A stretch of DNA of 64,000 nucleotides from Methanomicrobiales archaeon HGW-Methanomicrobiales-3 (GTDB lineage: Archaea > Halobacteriota > Methanomicrobia > Methanomicrobiales > Methanospirillaceae): contig PGYK01000012.1 of the NCBI GenBank assembly GCA_002839605.1, positions 1 through 64,000 of the forward strand, in the 5' to 3' direction. Positions 50,719 to 58,862 of this stretch are shown in pieces. The position numbers and the translations under genes were made by a program. Each line of letters opens with the position of its first letter. Position 1 is the stretch's first letter. Under the pieces are notes generated by a model. It saw nothing but the letters and a program-made list of their open reading frames with translations, was not told the origin of the DNA and did no database searches.

Positions 50719-53290
50719 ACAGATCCTTCCTTACTTTCTCGATAACAGCTTCAGGGTCACGGTGGTACGATATGAGGATCTTTGCCACGTCCTTGTAGTG
50801 CCGGATCTTCTTGATCCGCATCCATTCAAGGACTTCCTGCCGGCGTTTGAGTTCCTCCCTCATCCGGTTCTCGTTCCAGCCTTTGGACTCCATAATCTCT
50901 TCAAGAACATAGGATTTACCGGAGTAGGTGTGCTCATCGGTAGCCGACCGCCACTTGAAGACCTCGTTGGTGATGAGTTCGTTTGTTCTCGGATCAATGT
51001 CGAGCACCTCCACGATCTGCTTGTTGCGCCGGATACGCTTGCCCCCGACCCGGGCCTGCACCTGGATACAGATGAAGTCGAGCGCCGAGAGCATGTTCCG
51101 CGGCACATCCATGGGCGGGTTCTCGATACGGTGAACCACCGAAGCAACGGAATCCGCGTGCGTTGTGGAGTACGTGACGTGGCCCGTGCTCATCGCCTGG
51201 AAGAGGGTCTGGCATTCCTTGCCACGGACCTCACCCACGATGATGTATTCAGGCCTCTGACGCATTGCAGCCCGGAGCAGTTCGTACATGTTGATCTCGC
51301 CCCTTCCTGCGGTATCGAACGAGTCCCGCGTCACGCTCGGGATCCAGTTCGGGTGCGGGAGTTTCACTTCACGGGTATCTTCAAGCGAGACGATTTTCGC
51401 CATCGGCGGGATGAAGAGCGAGATGGCGTTGAGGGCCGTTGTCTTACCGGATGCGGTCCCGCCGGCAAAGATGGAGGACTTGCCGTTCTCGACCGCAAGC
51501 CAGATGTAAGAGATCGCAAGCGGCGAGAAGGTGTGCCACTCGATAAGATCGGTTGGCGTGATAGGCTCGTCCTTGAACTTACGGATGGTGAACGTGGACC
51601 CGTGAGCGGTCACTTCGGTCCCGAGCGTCATCTGGATACGGGAACCGTCCTGCATGGTTGCATCGAGGATCGGTTCTGCAATCGAGATGTACTTGCCTGC
51701 CCGCTGGGCGAGCTTGGTAACAAACGAGTCAAGATCTTCGCCCACATGGTAAGCGAGCGTGGTCTTCATCGATTCATAACTCGAATGGAAGGCAAAGATG
51801 GGGGTGTGGACACCGTCGCACGAGATATCTTCGATGTATTTGTCGTGCATGATCGGGTCAATGAGCCCGTCCCCGAGGAAATCCTTGTGCATGTTGTAAT
51901 GGATCTTCTCGATCTGGACAGGGTCCAGTTTGATCCCGTAATCATGGATGATATCTTCGGTTGCAGTCCGGAGTTTCTTGCGCGCTTCGTCCCGGGAAAT
52001 GTCCTTGGTGTTGATATCAAGGGTCTCAAAGAGCCGCTCCTTTAACTCTTTTAAGAGATCTTTTTCGGGATCGGTCAGTTGTGGTTCAAGGACATGGTAG
52101 GTGTATTCATGGGTTGAGTGGTCGTAGGTGATGCGGATGTAGGCGTACGGTTCATTGACCGGGTACATCTCCATCTCCTCAAGACCGGGTTTGGGATGGA
52201 AACTGAGGTCGACAAGGGGGCCGTGTTTCTTGGGATCATAGCTCTCCTGCTCGGCTCGGATAACCTTAAAGAGGGAAGAGAAACCGAACCGTTTGGCTTC
52301 CGGTTTAATCGTTGCCTTCTCGGTAACCATCTCTTCTTCGATATCAAGATCCTTGAACCCGGCCGTTGAGAACTCTTTCTTCCAGATCTCGTCAAATTCC
52401 GGGGGGAGTGCACTGCTGCCGGTTCCTTCGAACGCGTTGATGCGACCATGGAGCTTGAGTTCTTCGATCTGGAAGGTTGCACCTTTGGGCAGGATCAGGC
52501 CGGAGAAGTCCGTGATCTGGTCAACAGAGATGATCTTCTCATCTGCTTCGGTCTCTTTTCCGGCCGGTACAAGTTCTTCAGTTGCCAGTCGAACCTTCTT
52601 TGCTGCCTTGGCCTTCCTGAGCGCGGCCTTGGGATCCTCATCAATGATCTCGACGATCAATTCTTTTCGCGGGGGTTCCTGATCGAGAGGTTCCGGTTCA
52701 GCAGGAGCAGGCACCATAGGTTCGCGGGCCGGGGGTTGTGGGGGAGCCGGATCGAAAGAGGGAGGATCCTGCGGTTGCGCGGGAGAAGATTCCTGGGTCT
52801 TGCCCATGGTTGCCAGCAGCCTTCCCAGGGTTTCCCGCACATCTTTTCCACCGGCATCGGGCTTTGGGCCATCCATGGATTCCCGAACCGGTTCCGGCAC
52901 CGGAACGGCTGCTGGTTCCGGAGCCGGGACGGGGGCCGGTTCAGGAGTGGAGGGGGATTCATCTTCCAGCAAATCTTCAAAATCCAAAATCTCTTCTACA
53001 GGTGTAACCACGGGCCTGCGGGGAGCTGGCGAAGTCCGGGCCGGTTCCTGCGCGGGGGCAGGTGCGGGTACCGGTTCTGGTTTTTTTGCCATGCCCAGTT
53101 TTTTCATCAGGGCGGAGAAGTCGCCCTTGCCGGCGCCAGAGTCAGGGATTCCTGATCCGGGAGGCAGAACCTCTCGTGCAGGTTCATCAGCACCGGCCGG
53201 TTCCTTTACCGGGGCTTTCTTCTTTGCCCCCCCGATCATCTTCATCAATGAATTTACATCGTCAAGCGTATCGTCATCATCGTTACTCAT
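50711..53290 (-). CDS. Type II/IV secretion ATPase with Pro-rich N-terminus
   Basis: 859-residue assembly ATPase (archaeal GspE/TadA-like). The C-terminal 550 residues hold FAGGTASGKTTALNAI (Walker A), IVSLEDTREVKLPHPN (Asp box), RPEYIIVGEVRGKE (Walker B) and GHVTYSTTHADSV (His box). The N-terminal 250 residues are disordered, Pro/Glu/Ala-rich, and carry a repeated motif: DVNSLMKMIGGAKKKAP at 11-27 and DFSALMKKLGMAKKPEP at 57-73, plus a weaker DVRETLGRLLATMGK. Typical archaeal ATPases lack such an extension; it could dock regulators or localise the machine. Start ATG 53290 chosen over an upstream in-frame codon at 53308. Confidence 0.9.
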   Translation of the reverse strand: MSNDDDDTLDDVNSLMKMIGGAKKKAPVKEPAGADEPAREVLPPGSGIPDSGAGKGDFSALMKKLGMAKKPEPVPAPAPAQEPARTSPAPRRPVVTPVEEILDFEDLLEDESPSTPEPAPVPAPEPAAVPVPEPVRESMDGPKPDAGGKDVRETLGRLLATMGKTQESSPAQPQDPPSFDPAPPQPPAREPMVPAPAEPEPLDQEPPRKELIVEIIDEDPKAALRKAKAAKKVRLATEELVPAGKETEADEKIISVDQITDFSGLILPKGATFQIEELKLHGRINAFEGTGSSALPPEFDEIWKKEFSTAGFKDLDIEEEMVTEKATIKPEAKRFGFSSLFKVIRAEQESYDPKKHGPLVDLSFHPKPGLEEMEMYPVNEPYAYIRITYDHSTHEYTYHVLEPQLTDPEKDLLKELKERLFETLDINTKDISRDEARKKLRTATEDIIHDYGIKLDPVQIEKIHYNMHKDFLGDGLIDPIMHDKYIEDISCDGVHTPIFAFHSSYESMKTTLAYHVGEDLDSFVTKLAQRAGKYISIAEPILDATMQDGSRIQMTLGTEVTAHGSTFTIRKFKDEPITPTDLIEWHTFSPLAISYIWLAVENGKSSIFAGGTASGKTTALNAISLFIPPMAKIVSLEDTREVKLPHPNWIPSVTRDSFDTAGRGEINMYELLRAAMRQRPEYIIVGEVRGKECQTLFQAMSTGHVTYSTTHADSVASVVHRIENPPMDVPRNMLSALDFICIQVQARVGGKRIRRNKQIVEVLDIDPRTNELITNEVFKWRSATDEHTYSGKSYVLEEIMESKGWNENRMREELKRRQEVLEWMRIKKIRHYKDVAKILISYHRDPEAVIEKVRKDLYE

Positions 53291-53480
53291 GTCTGACCTC
53301 CCCCGCAATTATCTGCAAAACCAGGAGCTGGTCGCACTGCAGACTCGTACCCGGTATTCTATAAAAGATAATTTTGTCTGGGAGTATATCTATGCTGCGG
53401 AATTGGCCGGCTGATTTTGCGCGCCCCAAACACAGATACTCCAGCATTTTGAGGAATTTATGAGATTGTGCGGGGAGAGA

Positions 53481-54221
53481 TTATCCATCGATCTCTTTCT
53501 GGATGCTTTTGAGGACAACCCGGATAAGCCCCAGCTGGGCATCAGCTTTGGTAAAAATGCAGAGATACAGGTCGCCGCAGGGAGCAATGATAAACTTGTT
53601 TGTTGGCGTCTCAAGGATGAGCTGATCGAGATTGCCAATAGCCATCTCCTGGGCAATTTTTGTTCCGGCCCGGGCGAAATCCTCAGCCGATGCTGCAACG
53701 TGCTCAAAGTCTGCATCGCCAAGCGACTGGACTGGAAATCCCTCGAAGAACGCGGAGACCGCAAGTACCCCGGGCTGGCTTAAGATCTTGTTGAGCTTGC
53801 TCTCATCGAGGAGATGTGGGCCTTCAGGCAGGGTTTTTTCTTCTTTTGCAGGAGGTGTCGCCACGGGAGATGCTGCCACAGGAGCCGGACTTTCCCGTGC
53901 AAGAAGAAGCTGTTCGTTTTCGGAGATCCGGATTGCCTGGCTGAACTCATCGGGACTATACCGATGGAGGCTGAAGGTCTGGGACGAGTCGTCATCTCCC
54001 GGATCCAGCGTCATGCGGGAGAGGGCCTCCGCTCCCTTAAATTCACCGGCCCCATCCTTGAAATAGGCCGATATCAGCCGGCCGTTGTCGGTCAGGATGA
54101 ACCCATGACCGGTCCCGGTTGAAATCTCGATGGCCCCGCAAAAGGACATCATCTCCCGGATGAATCCTTCATCCTGCGGATTGGAGATTGTACCTCCATC
54201 GGTCCCCGCTGGAAATTTCAT
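53481..54221 (-). CDS. Roadblock/LC7 protein with DUF4388-like N-domain
   Basis: 246 residues in two parts. N-terminal about 1-105 resembles the DUF4388/DUF2226 type (GHGFILTDNGRLISAYFKDG, KGAEALSRMTLD). A Pro/Ala linker leads to a C-terminal roadblock/LC7 fold, residues 135-245 (LNKILSQPGVLAVSAFFEGF, ILETPTNKFIIAPCGDLYLC, LGLIRVVLKSIQKEI). LC7 proteins of bacteria and archaea (MglB type) regulate small GTPases or act as dimer platforms. Codirectional with the secretion ATPase and 15 bp after another LC7 gene. Domain calls are by pattern only. Confidence 0.7.
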   Translation of the reverse strand: MKFPAGTDGGTISNPQDEGFIREMMSFCGAIEISTGTGHGFILTDNGRLISAYFKDGAGEFKGAEALSRMTLDPGDDDSSQTFSLHRYSPDEFSQAIRISENEQLLLARESPAPVAASPVATPPAKEEKTLPEGPHLLDESKLNKILSQPGVLAVSAFFEGFPVQSLGDADFEHVAASAEDFARAGTKIAQEMAIGNLDQLILETPTNKFIIAPCGDLYLCIFTKADAQLGLIRVVLKSIQKEIDG

Positions 54222-54236
54222 AAAAAGAGGGGAAGA

Positions 54237-54584
54237 TTACAGGGCAGCAACAATGCGCTCTTTGTTCTTCTTCAGTTCGTACCGGATCCTGCCGACATTT
54301 GCCGTCGTATCTGCAACAATGGCTATCAGTTCATCGGCCGAAAGCGGAGAGAGAATAATGGGTCCTTTTTCGAGTTCAACGAGCATCTGGGAGAGTTCAC
54401 CCTTCCCAAGCGTATTCCCCATTGCTTCTGAAGTTCCGAGACCGGTCGAGGCCATGGCACCCAGGGCTTCAATATCAACTTTGCCGGAAACGGCACTCTC
54501 AATAACGAACCCATCTCTTCCCACGACTACTGCCGCTGATACCCCTTCCACCTTTAGAAATTCCTCAAGTAATGGTTTCAGCAT
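54237..54584 (-). CDS. Roadblock/LC7 domain protein (MglB-like)
   Basis: 115-residue stand-alone roadblock/LC7 domain: FLKVEGVSAAVVVGRDGFVI, ALGAMASTGLGTSEAMGNTL, MLVELEKGPIILSPLSADEL and IAIVADTTANVGRIRYELKK are the classic alternating helix and strand pattern. MglB of Myxococcus activates the Ras-like GTPase MglA to set cell polarity; no MglA-type GTPase is seen here, so the partner may be elsewhere or MinD may take that part. First gene of the minus-strand secretion operon. Confidence 0.88.
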   Translation of the reverse strand: MLKPLLEEFLKVEGVSAAVVVGRDGFVIESAVSGKVDIEALGAMASTGLGTSEAMGNTLGKGELSQMLVELEKGPIILSPLSADELIAIVADTTANVGRIRYELKKNKERIVAAL

Positions 54585-54834
54585 ATGTGCACCACGTAAT
54601 AAATGTATCTTCTAATTCTTTTTCTATTAAAGGTTTGGTCTTTGTATCTCGCATTCTTGAAAAACCAGAGCCTGCAAGAGCTCGATTTGCCCCGGTTTCT
54701 CTTTCGGATCGTTCATGCAAAACAGAACAGTTATAAAGGATGATCCTGCTCACGGCACCCCCAACGCAGGTGCGCATACCGTTAATCCTGGATAAAAAGA
54801 AACTATATACCAGAATGCCGCTAAAGTAACAGTG
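54585..54834. promoter_or_regulatory. Divergent promoter region of secretion/LC7 locus
   Basis: About 250 bp between LC7 and the Pro-rich protein gene. CTATATAC at 54803-54810 lies about 28 bp before ATG 54835, placing the plus-strand start of transcription nearly on the ATG. On the minus side AT-rich sequence at 54600-54640 is a candidate for the LC7 operon. A shared promoter would tie both halves of the locus together. Confidence 0.5.
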
Positions 54835-55593
54835 ATGCAATTACCGAGGGGTACGTTCCGCGAGATCAAGAAAGGCGCGACCATTGAAGCCCTCTTATCC
54901 GAACTTGAGAGTTCACGTTTCTCCGGCCTCTGCAGCATCTCCTCTGATGCAGGGACCGGAACCCTTGTCTTTAAATCCGGCAAGTGTATTCTTGTCAAAT
55001 TTCTTGGGAAATCCGGAGATGCCGGGTGCACCGAACTGCAGCAGAAACGGAAGAGTGAGGTGGACGCTGCACTCTCCACTCTAGACGATGCACAGATCCA
55101 GCTCTCACTCGAGTTCAACAAGACCTGCCGCCTCGTAAAGGTGACACGGCCCCTTGATGAACCCCAAAAATCCCCACAACCATCCAGGGAACCGGTAAAA
55201 AAACCCGCCCCGCCCGTTCATTCTGCAGCACCTGCACCGGTAGTGAAAACACCCCCCCAGAAACCCCCGGCATCCTCCCTGTTCCAGCGCCCGGCCCCAC
55301 CTGCACAGCCGACGGAAGTTCCAGAAACAAAACCCCGGCCGGCAGGACCCGCATTCCACCGTCCTGCCATGCCGGCTTTTCCGGCAACCCGGGCCCCACC
55401 TGTTTCACAACCCAAAACCGCAAATGCGGACACGGCCGGGGAAATCGCAGATACTCCGGTGCAGGACAGCAGCTTTGAGAAGGATATCGATACCTTTGAC
55501 ACCATGGATCTGGAAAATGTCACGGACAAGATTCGCAATGACTGCAAGACCATGATCAAACAACTTCATCTCGAACACCTGATGGAACGCTGA
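54835..55593 (+). CDS. Pro-rich protein with DUF4388-like N-domain
   Basis: 252 residues. Residues 1-100 are folded (LLSELESSRFSGLCSISSDA, GTGTLVFKSGKCILVKFLGK, ALSTLDDAQIQLSLEFNKTC) and look like the DUF4388/DUF2226 class; 105-205 are disordered Pro/Ala-rich; the last 45 are acidic helix (DTMDLENVTDKIRNDCKTMI) suited to a protein contact. It resembles the N-half of the LC7 protein at 53481-54221. Apparently leaderless. First gene of the plus-strand half. Confidence 0.65.
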   Translation: MQLPRGTFREIKKGATIEALLSELESSRFSGLCSISSDAGTGTLVFKSGKCILVKFLGKSGDAGCTELQQKRKSEVDAALSTLDDAQIQLSLEFNKTCRLVKVTRPLDEPQKSPQPSREPVKKPAPPVHSAAPAPVVKTPPQKPPASSLFQRPAPPAQPTEVPETKPRPAGPAFHRPAMPAFPATRAPPVSQPKTANADTAGEIADTPVQDSSFEKDIDTFDTMDLENVTDKIRNDCKTMIKQLHLEHLMER

Positions 55594-55606
55594 TTTTTCT
55601 CATGAG

Positions 55607-56197
55607 ATGATCACCATGGCATTTGTTTTTTCACTTTCGGATCCTCTGGTTATCACCGGAATCATCGGGGGGATAATCCTGGTTGTGGGAGTTCTCGCAG
55701 CCCTGTACCTCCAGAAGAGACGCCAGGCGGGATCTCCTGGCGAGGGAATTCCCGTTTCCGATGCCGGAAGGCTCGCATACCAGCCCGAGGCCCGCCCGAT
55801 CCCCGCGGTCTCAAAGGGCGCCATTCCAAAGCCCGCCCGAAAATCACCAATAATGCCATCCCTAAAAGAGATCAGTCTTCTCGAGGACAGGAAAGACATT
55901 TCCGAAAGCCTCCAGGCGCTGAAAGAGAAATATTCGCTTGATGCGTTCACGATTGCCACGGCCGATGGTCTGGTCTTTGCATCGGGTGGCGGTACCGATT
56001 CCCAGACTGATGCGGCACAATACAGCGAGATCTTCAACAACGACCCGCTCTCTGAGACCCCTGGTGTTGTCCTGACCGGCATAGAACACAAGGGATCCAG
56101 CCTTGTCCTGATCATCCGGACGCAGATTCCCGTGCCCGATGAGATCCGGATGCGGATTGAGAACGATACAAAAGATATTTTAAACTGGTGGATATAA
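55607..56197 (+). CDS. Membrane-anchored LC7-like protein
   Basis: 196 residues: transmembrane helix at about 13-36 (VITGIIGGIILVVGVLAALY), a basic Pro-rich linker, then a C-terminal alpha/beta domain (LKEKYSLDAFTIATADGLVF, YSEIFNNDPLSETPGVVLTG, SSLVLIIRTQIPVPDEIRMR) with the helix-strand order of a roadblock/LC7 fold. It could hold LC7 partners or MinD at the membrane beside the secretion platform. ATG 55607 or ATG 55616; the choice is not certain. Confidence 0.6.
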   Translation: MITMAFVFSLSDPLVITGIIGGIILVVGVLAALYLQKRRQAGSPGEGIPVSDAGRLAYQPEARPIPAVSKGAIPKPARKSPIMPSLKEISLLEDRKDISESLQALKEKYSLDAFTIATADGLVFASGGGTDSQTDAAQYSEIFNNDPLSETPGVVLTGIEHKGSSLVLIIRTQIPVPDEIRMRIENDTKDILNWWI

Positions 56198-56231
56198 CAC
56201 GTTATGAACCAAATGCAGTAATCTTATATCA

Positions 56232-56239
56232 ATATAATA
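56232..56239 (+). promoter_or_regulatory. TATA box of minD-like gene
   Basis: ATATAATA at 56232-56239, about 28-35 bp before ATG 56267, in an otherwise GC-rich area; suggests an own, nearly leaderless transcript. Confidence 0.5.
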
Positions 56240-56266
56240 GAAATACTCATCACCACAGGGTGTTCA

Positions 56267-57061
56267 ATGGTCAAGGTTTACACGATAGCATCCGGAAAAG
56301 GCGGAACCGGCAAGACAACCGTCTCGGTCAACCTCGGAACAATGCTCGCTCAGCTCGGCAAGGAGACCTATCTCATGGATGCCGACATCGGCATGGCCAA
56401 CGTCGGTCTTGTCCTGGGTCTGCAGGATGCTCCCGTCACCCTTCACGAGATTCTTGCCGGCAAAGGCAATATCAATGATGCCATCTACGAAGGCCCGGCC
56501 GGTCTCAAAGTCATCCCGAGCGGCATCTCCCTCCAGGGATTCCAGCAGGCAGACCCGGACCGGATCCGGGATGTTATGAGCGAACTGGTCAAACGCTGCG
56601 AATTCCTCTTGATCGATGCTCCTGCCGGCATCAGCAAAGACGGCGTGGTCCCCCTCGCTGTTGCCGATGAAGTTATCCTGGTGGTCAACCCCGAACTCTC
56701 CAGTATCGTTGATGCGCTCAAGACCAAGATCCTCACCGAAGTGGTCGGGGGTCATGTGCTCGGCTCCATCATCAACCGGGTCGACCAGGACAAAACCGAC
56801 ATCATAACCAAGAAGATGGAAAAAGTCCTTGGCGTCAAAGTCATCGGCATCATCCCGGAGGACACCAATGTCCGGCGGGCATCGTCTGCCAAGACCCCCA
56901 TCGTGATCAAGTTCCCGACATCCCCCGCCTCAAAGGCAATAAGGCGGATCGCATCCGACCTTGTTGGTGTTGCATACAAGGAAGAGAAGACAGTCGAGGT
57001 CAAGGAAGGGTTCATCGAACGGTTCAGCAAGGCCCTCTTCAAGAAGAAATCCGAACAATAA
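56267..57061 (+). CDS. minD: MinD/ParA-family ATPase
   Basis: 264-residue deviant Walker ATPase: SGKGGTGKTTVSVNLG at residues 9-24, DADIGMANVGLVLGLQ, LLIDAPAGISKDGV and SIINRVDQDKT. The C-terminus ends in an amphipathic basic helix, FIERFSKALFKKKS, like the membrane-targeting end of MinD. Such ATPases position division, flagella, pili or chemosensory arrays. Its place beside LC7 proteins and a secretion machine suggests it sets the cellular position of that machine. An alternative is cell-division placement. Confidence 0.88.
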   Translation: MVKVYTIASGKGGTGKTTVSVNLGTMLAQLGKETYLMDADIGMANVGLVLGLQDAPVTLHEILAGKGNINDAIYEGPAGLKVIPSGISLQGFQQADPDRIRDVMSELVKRCEFLLIDAPAGISKDGVVPLAVADEVILVVNPELSSIVDALKTKILTEVVGGHVLGSIINRVDQDKTDIITKKMEKVLGVKVIGIIPEDTNVRRASSAKTPIVIKFPTSPASKAIRRIASDLVGVAYKEEKTVEVKEGFIERFSKALFKKKSEQ

Positions 57062-57093
57062 TAGCATCCTGAAAAATAATTCTTGGTTACCTC

Positions 57094-57102
57094 TTTTTTT
57101 TT
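57094..57102 (+). terminator. T-tract after minD, left flank of element
   Basis: Nine T residues 33 bp after the minD stop, touching the start of the element at 57103; it doubles as terminator and element flank. Confidence 0.45.
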
Positions 57103-57712
57103 AGCTCTGTTGAAATTATTCCCACAGCGCCCTTTTGTGGAATTACGATGGTGAATCCCTCTCTCCACCAGAAAGGGAGACCCCCCAAGGGGGCAAGCCC
57201 CCAAAACCCCCCGTTTCAATCATCTATTTTCAGGTACCCATTAACGGCCTGCTCCACGGATCAAGGGGCGAGAGACCCCGACCGCCCGTGGCTCCATCGC
57301 AACCCATATTTATCGATCGCAGGATTTCTCCCATGAAAACACCCACGATGCCTGCGGCCACAGGAAAACAGACTGGAAATGGAATCTTTTATTTCCCTAT
57401 TAAATCACCATCGACAAGCATTTCCAGAACTGTTGTTGTTTTATTGCGATGCCTGCCGCCACCCCCGCGGGGCGCCCCCGTGGCGGCCTCAATCCGGATT
57501 CACCATTAAAAATTCCCGGAAATCACCTGTTTAAGGGGCTAATATATGGGCTATTTGGGGCACAATCGCTTCCGCAGCCTGACCATTGGCCGACGATGGG
57601 GGCCTTGCCGCCCCCATAAGGAGTGCAAGGATGCGGGCGAGGACATTATTTTTCAGAGTATTTTCATACTTCGGGTGTGAGTGCCCGTTCATTTGCGTTT
57701 CTCCAGAGCACC
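57103..57712 (+). repeat. Interspersed element, full-length copy
   Basis: 610 bp from AGCTCTGTTGAAA (left, one arm mutated) to TTTCTCCAGAGC (57698-57709, right), flanked by T-tracts at 57094-57102 and 57713-57718. Internal order: TTTTGTGGAATTACGATGG, AGGGA hairpin, GGGGGCAAGCCCCC hairpin, the GGGGCGAGAGACCCC region, then a GCCGCC/GGCGGC module in reverse orientation (57447-57492), then GGGGCACAATCGCTTCCGCA and CCCCCATAAGGAGTGCAAGG. Its right end opens a 53-residue minus-strand frame (57531-57692). Confidence 0.85.
57531..57692 (-). CDS. Candidate 53-aa protein at element right end
   Basis: Minus-strand frame opening in the right inverted repeat: GGAG, AAACGCAA, ATG 57692. It begins MNGHSHPKYENT and shares KNNVLARILALLMGA with 30353-30661, one codon shorter before that block, so the frame is kept. 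After residue 34 the frame differs from the other copies. Candidate only. Confidence 0.35.
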   Translation of the reverse strand: MNGHSHPKYENTLKNNVLARILALLMGAARPPSSANGQAAEAIVPQIAHILAP

Positions 57713-57730
57713 TTTTTTCTCTTCGTTTTT

Positions 57731-57895
57731 TCACGTGAGTAAGATAAACGATGAATTGATCTGCCTTTGCATTGCGTGAGCCGCCGATGGGGCATCCCTG
57801 TTCAGGGCGGCGGAGTTCATCTTAATCAGGCTTTTTTTTTAAAGAGAGATTGCCCCCCGTCAGCATGTTTTCCGGGCTTGGGGTACCCGCACAAA
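57731..57895 (-). repeat. Second repeat family, inverted copy
   Basis: Inverted match of 28798-28955, directly after the first element. Shared: TTCACGTG, GTAAGATAAACGATGAATT, GGCGGAGTTCATC, and near 57895 GGGGTACCCGCAC. A T-run insert at 57830-57841 interrupts it relative to the other copy. The remaining 57896-57967 is a G-rich stretch without a gene. Confidence 0.7.
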
Positions 57896-57967
57896 AAAGA
57901 GCCCCTCGTTTCTCATGCAGGAAACCAGAGGGGGGAGGGGGGGAAAACGCTGCTGCCGATCCTGGAC

Positions 57968-58714
57968 TTAGTCGTTGAGCCAGCTCAGGTCCTGGAGTTC
58001 CTCGATCTGGTTGATATCAACCGCAAGGTCCGCTGCCTGCTGGTTACTCATCACCGCCCTGCCGTGATTACCGTTGATCCCTGATTCGGCATGCCGGGGA
58101 TTGCCGGCAGCTAGTTCTGCGGATATGGCTGATGCGTGCTGCCGGTACACTCCGGTATCACGGAAAGCCCCTTCAACCCCATCTGCGAAGATCTCCCCAA
58201 ACGCACTCCGGCACGATTGCTGGTTCTCAAATTCCGAGAGGAGCGGTGAACCGGACCGGATTGACTGCGCAATCGCGTGGAGTTTCTCCACAATGAGGCT
58301 TGCAAGCATCGCCCCGTCATGCCTTCCACCGGATGAGATAAAGAGCATATTGAAATCGTCAGAATAGATCCACTGGGTCTCGCTGGTTTTGCTTTCCGAC
58401 CGGATCCGTTCGGTGATCATCCAGCTGCCGCGCCGTATACGGAACTTCAGGATATGCCAGTCGGGTTTCCTCCGTGCCCGGACCGGCCAGATATTCTTAA
58501 AAACAAAGGACCGGGATCCACCGGACTGTATCTCGTCTATCTCGATCTCGAAGTAGCGGGTGGACGGGTGAGGGGGATCGAGCAGGCGGTCTTCAAATAG
58601 ATCGGATATCTCGAGCTCGCGGATCTCGATATCACATCCGACATCGACAAGATAGGTGTGGCGTGAATGGTGCCAGCCGATGCGATGGTTTTTATGGAAT
58701 ACGATGCCGTTCAC
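57968..58714 (-). CDS. Unrecognised 248-aa protein
   Basis: Family not recognised. Residues 15-105 look beta-rich with many Trp, Arg and Asp (TYLVDVGCDIEIRELEISDL, FEIEIDEIQSGGSRSFVFKN, KPDWHILKFRIRRGSWMIT), and the C-terminal 80 residues are helical and Asn/Gln/Ala-rich. His cluster at 7-19 (HKNHRIGWHHSRH). It sits between repeat elements and the response regulator, on the same strand as the latter but 150 bp downstream of its stop. Two-thirds of it reads as normal protein; could be a lineage-specific gene. Confidence 0.55.
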   Translation of the reverse strand: MNGIVFHKNHRIGWHHSRHTYLVDVGCDIEIRELEISDLFEDRLLDPPHPSTRYFEIEIDEIQSGGSRSFVFKNIWPVRARRKPDWHILKFRIRRGSWMITERIRSESKTSETQWIYSDDFNMLFISSGGRHDGAMLASLIVEKLHAIAQSIRSGSPLLSEFENQQSCRSAFGEIFADGVEGAFRDTGVYRQHASAISAELAAGNPRHAESGINGNHGRAVMSNQQAADLAVDINQIEELQDLSWLND

Positions 58715-58862
58715 GCTATCATCCGGTTTGCCGGTAGTTATCCATGATCTGCGAAAGATCAGGATGCCGGAAAGAATCCTGTTCTTAACGGTTGGACGTA
58801 GCTTTACTTAAAAATTGGGATACAGCCAAATGACATCAGCGGCGGGAAAAAGATAGCAAAAA

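Noticed and set aside
50762-52045. 427-residue plus-strand frame opposite the secretion ATPase
   Set aside because: Antisense shadow; Walker motifs on the minus strand settle the coding strand.
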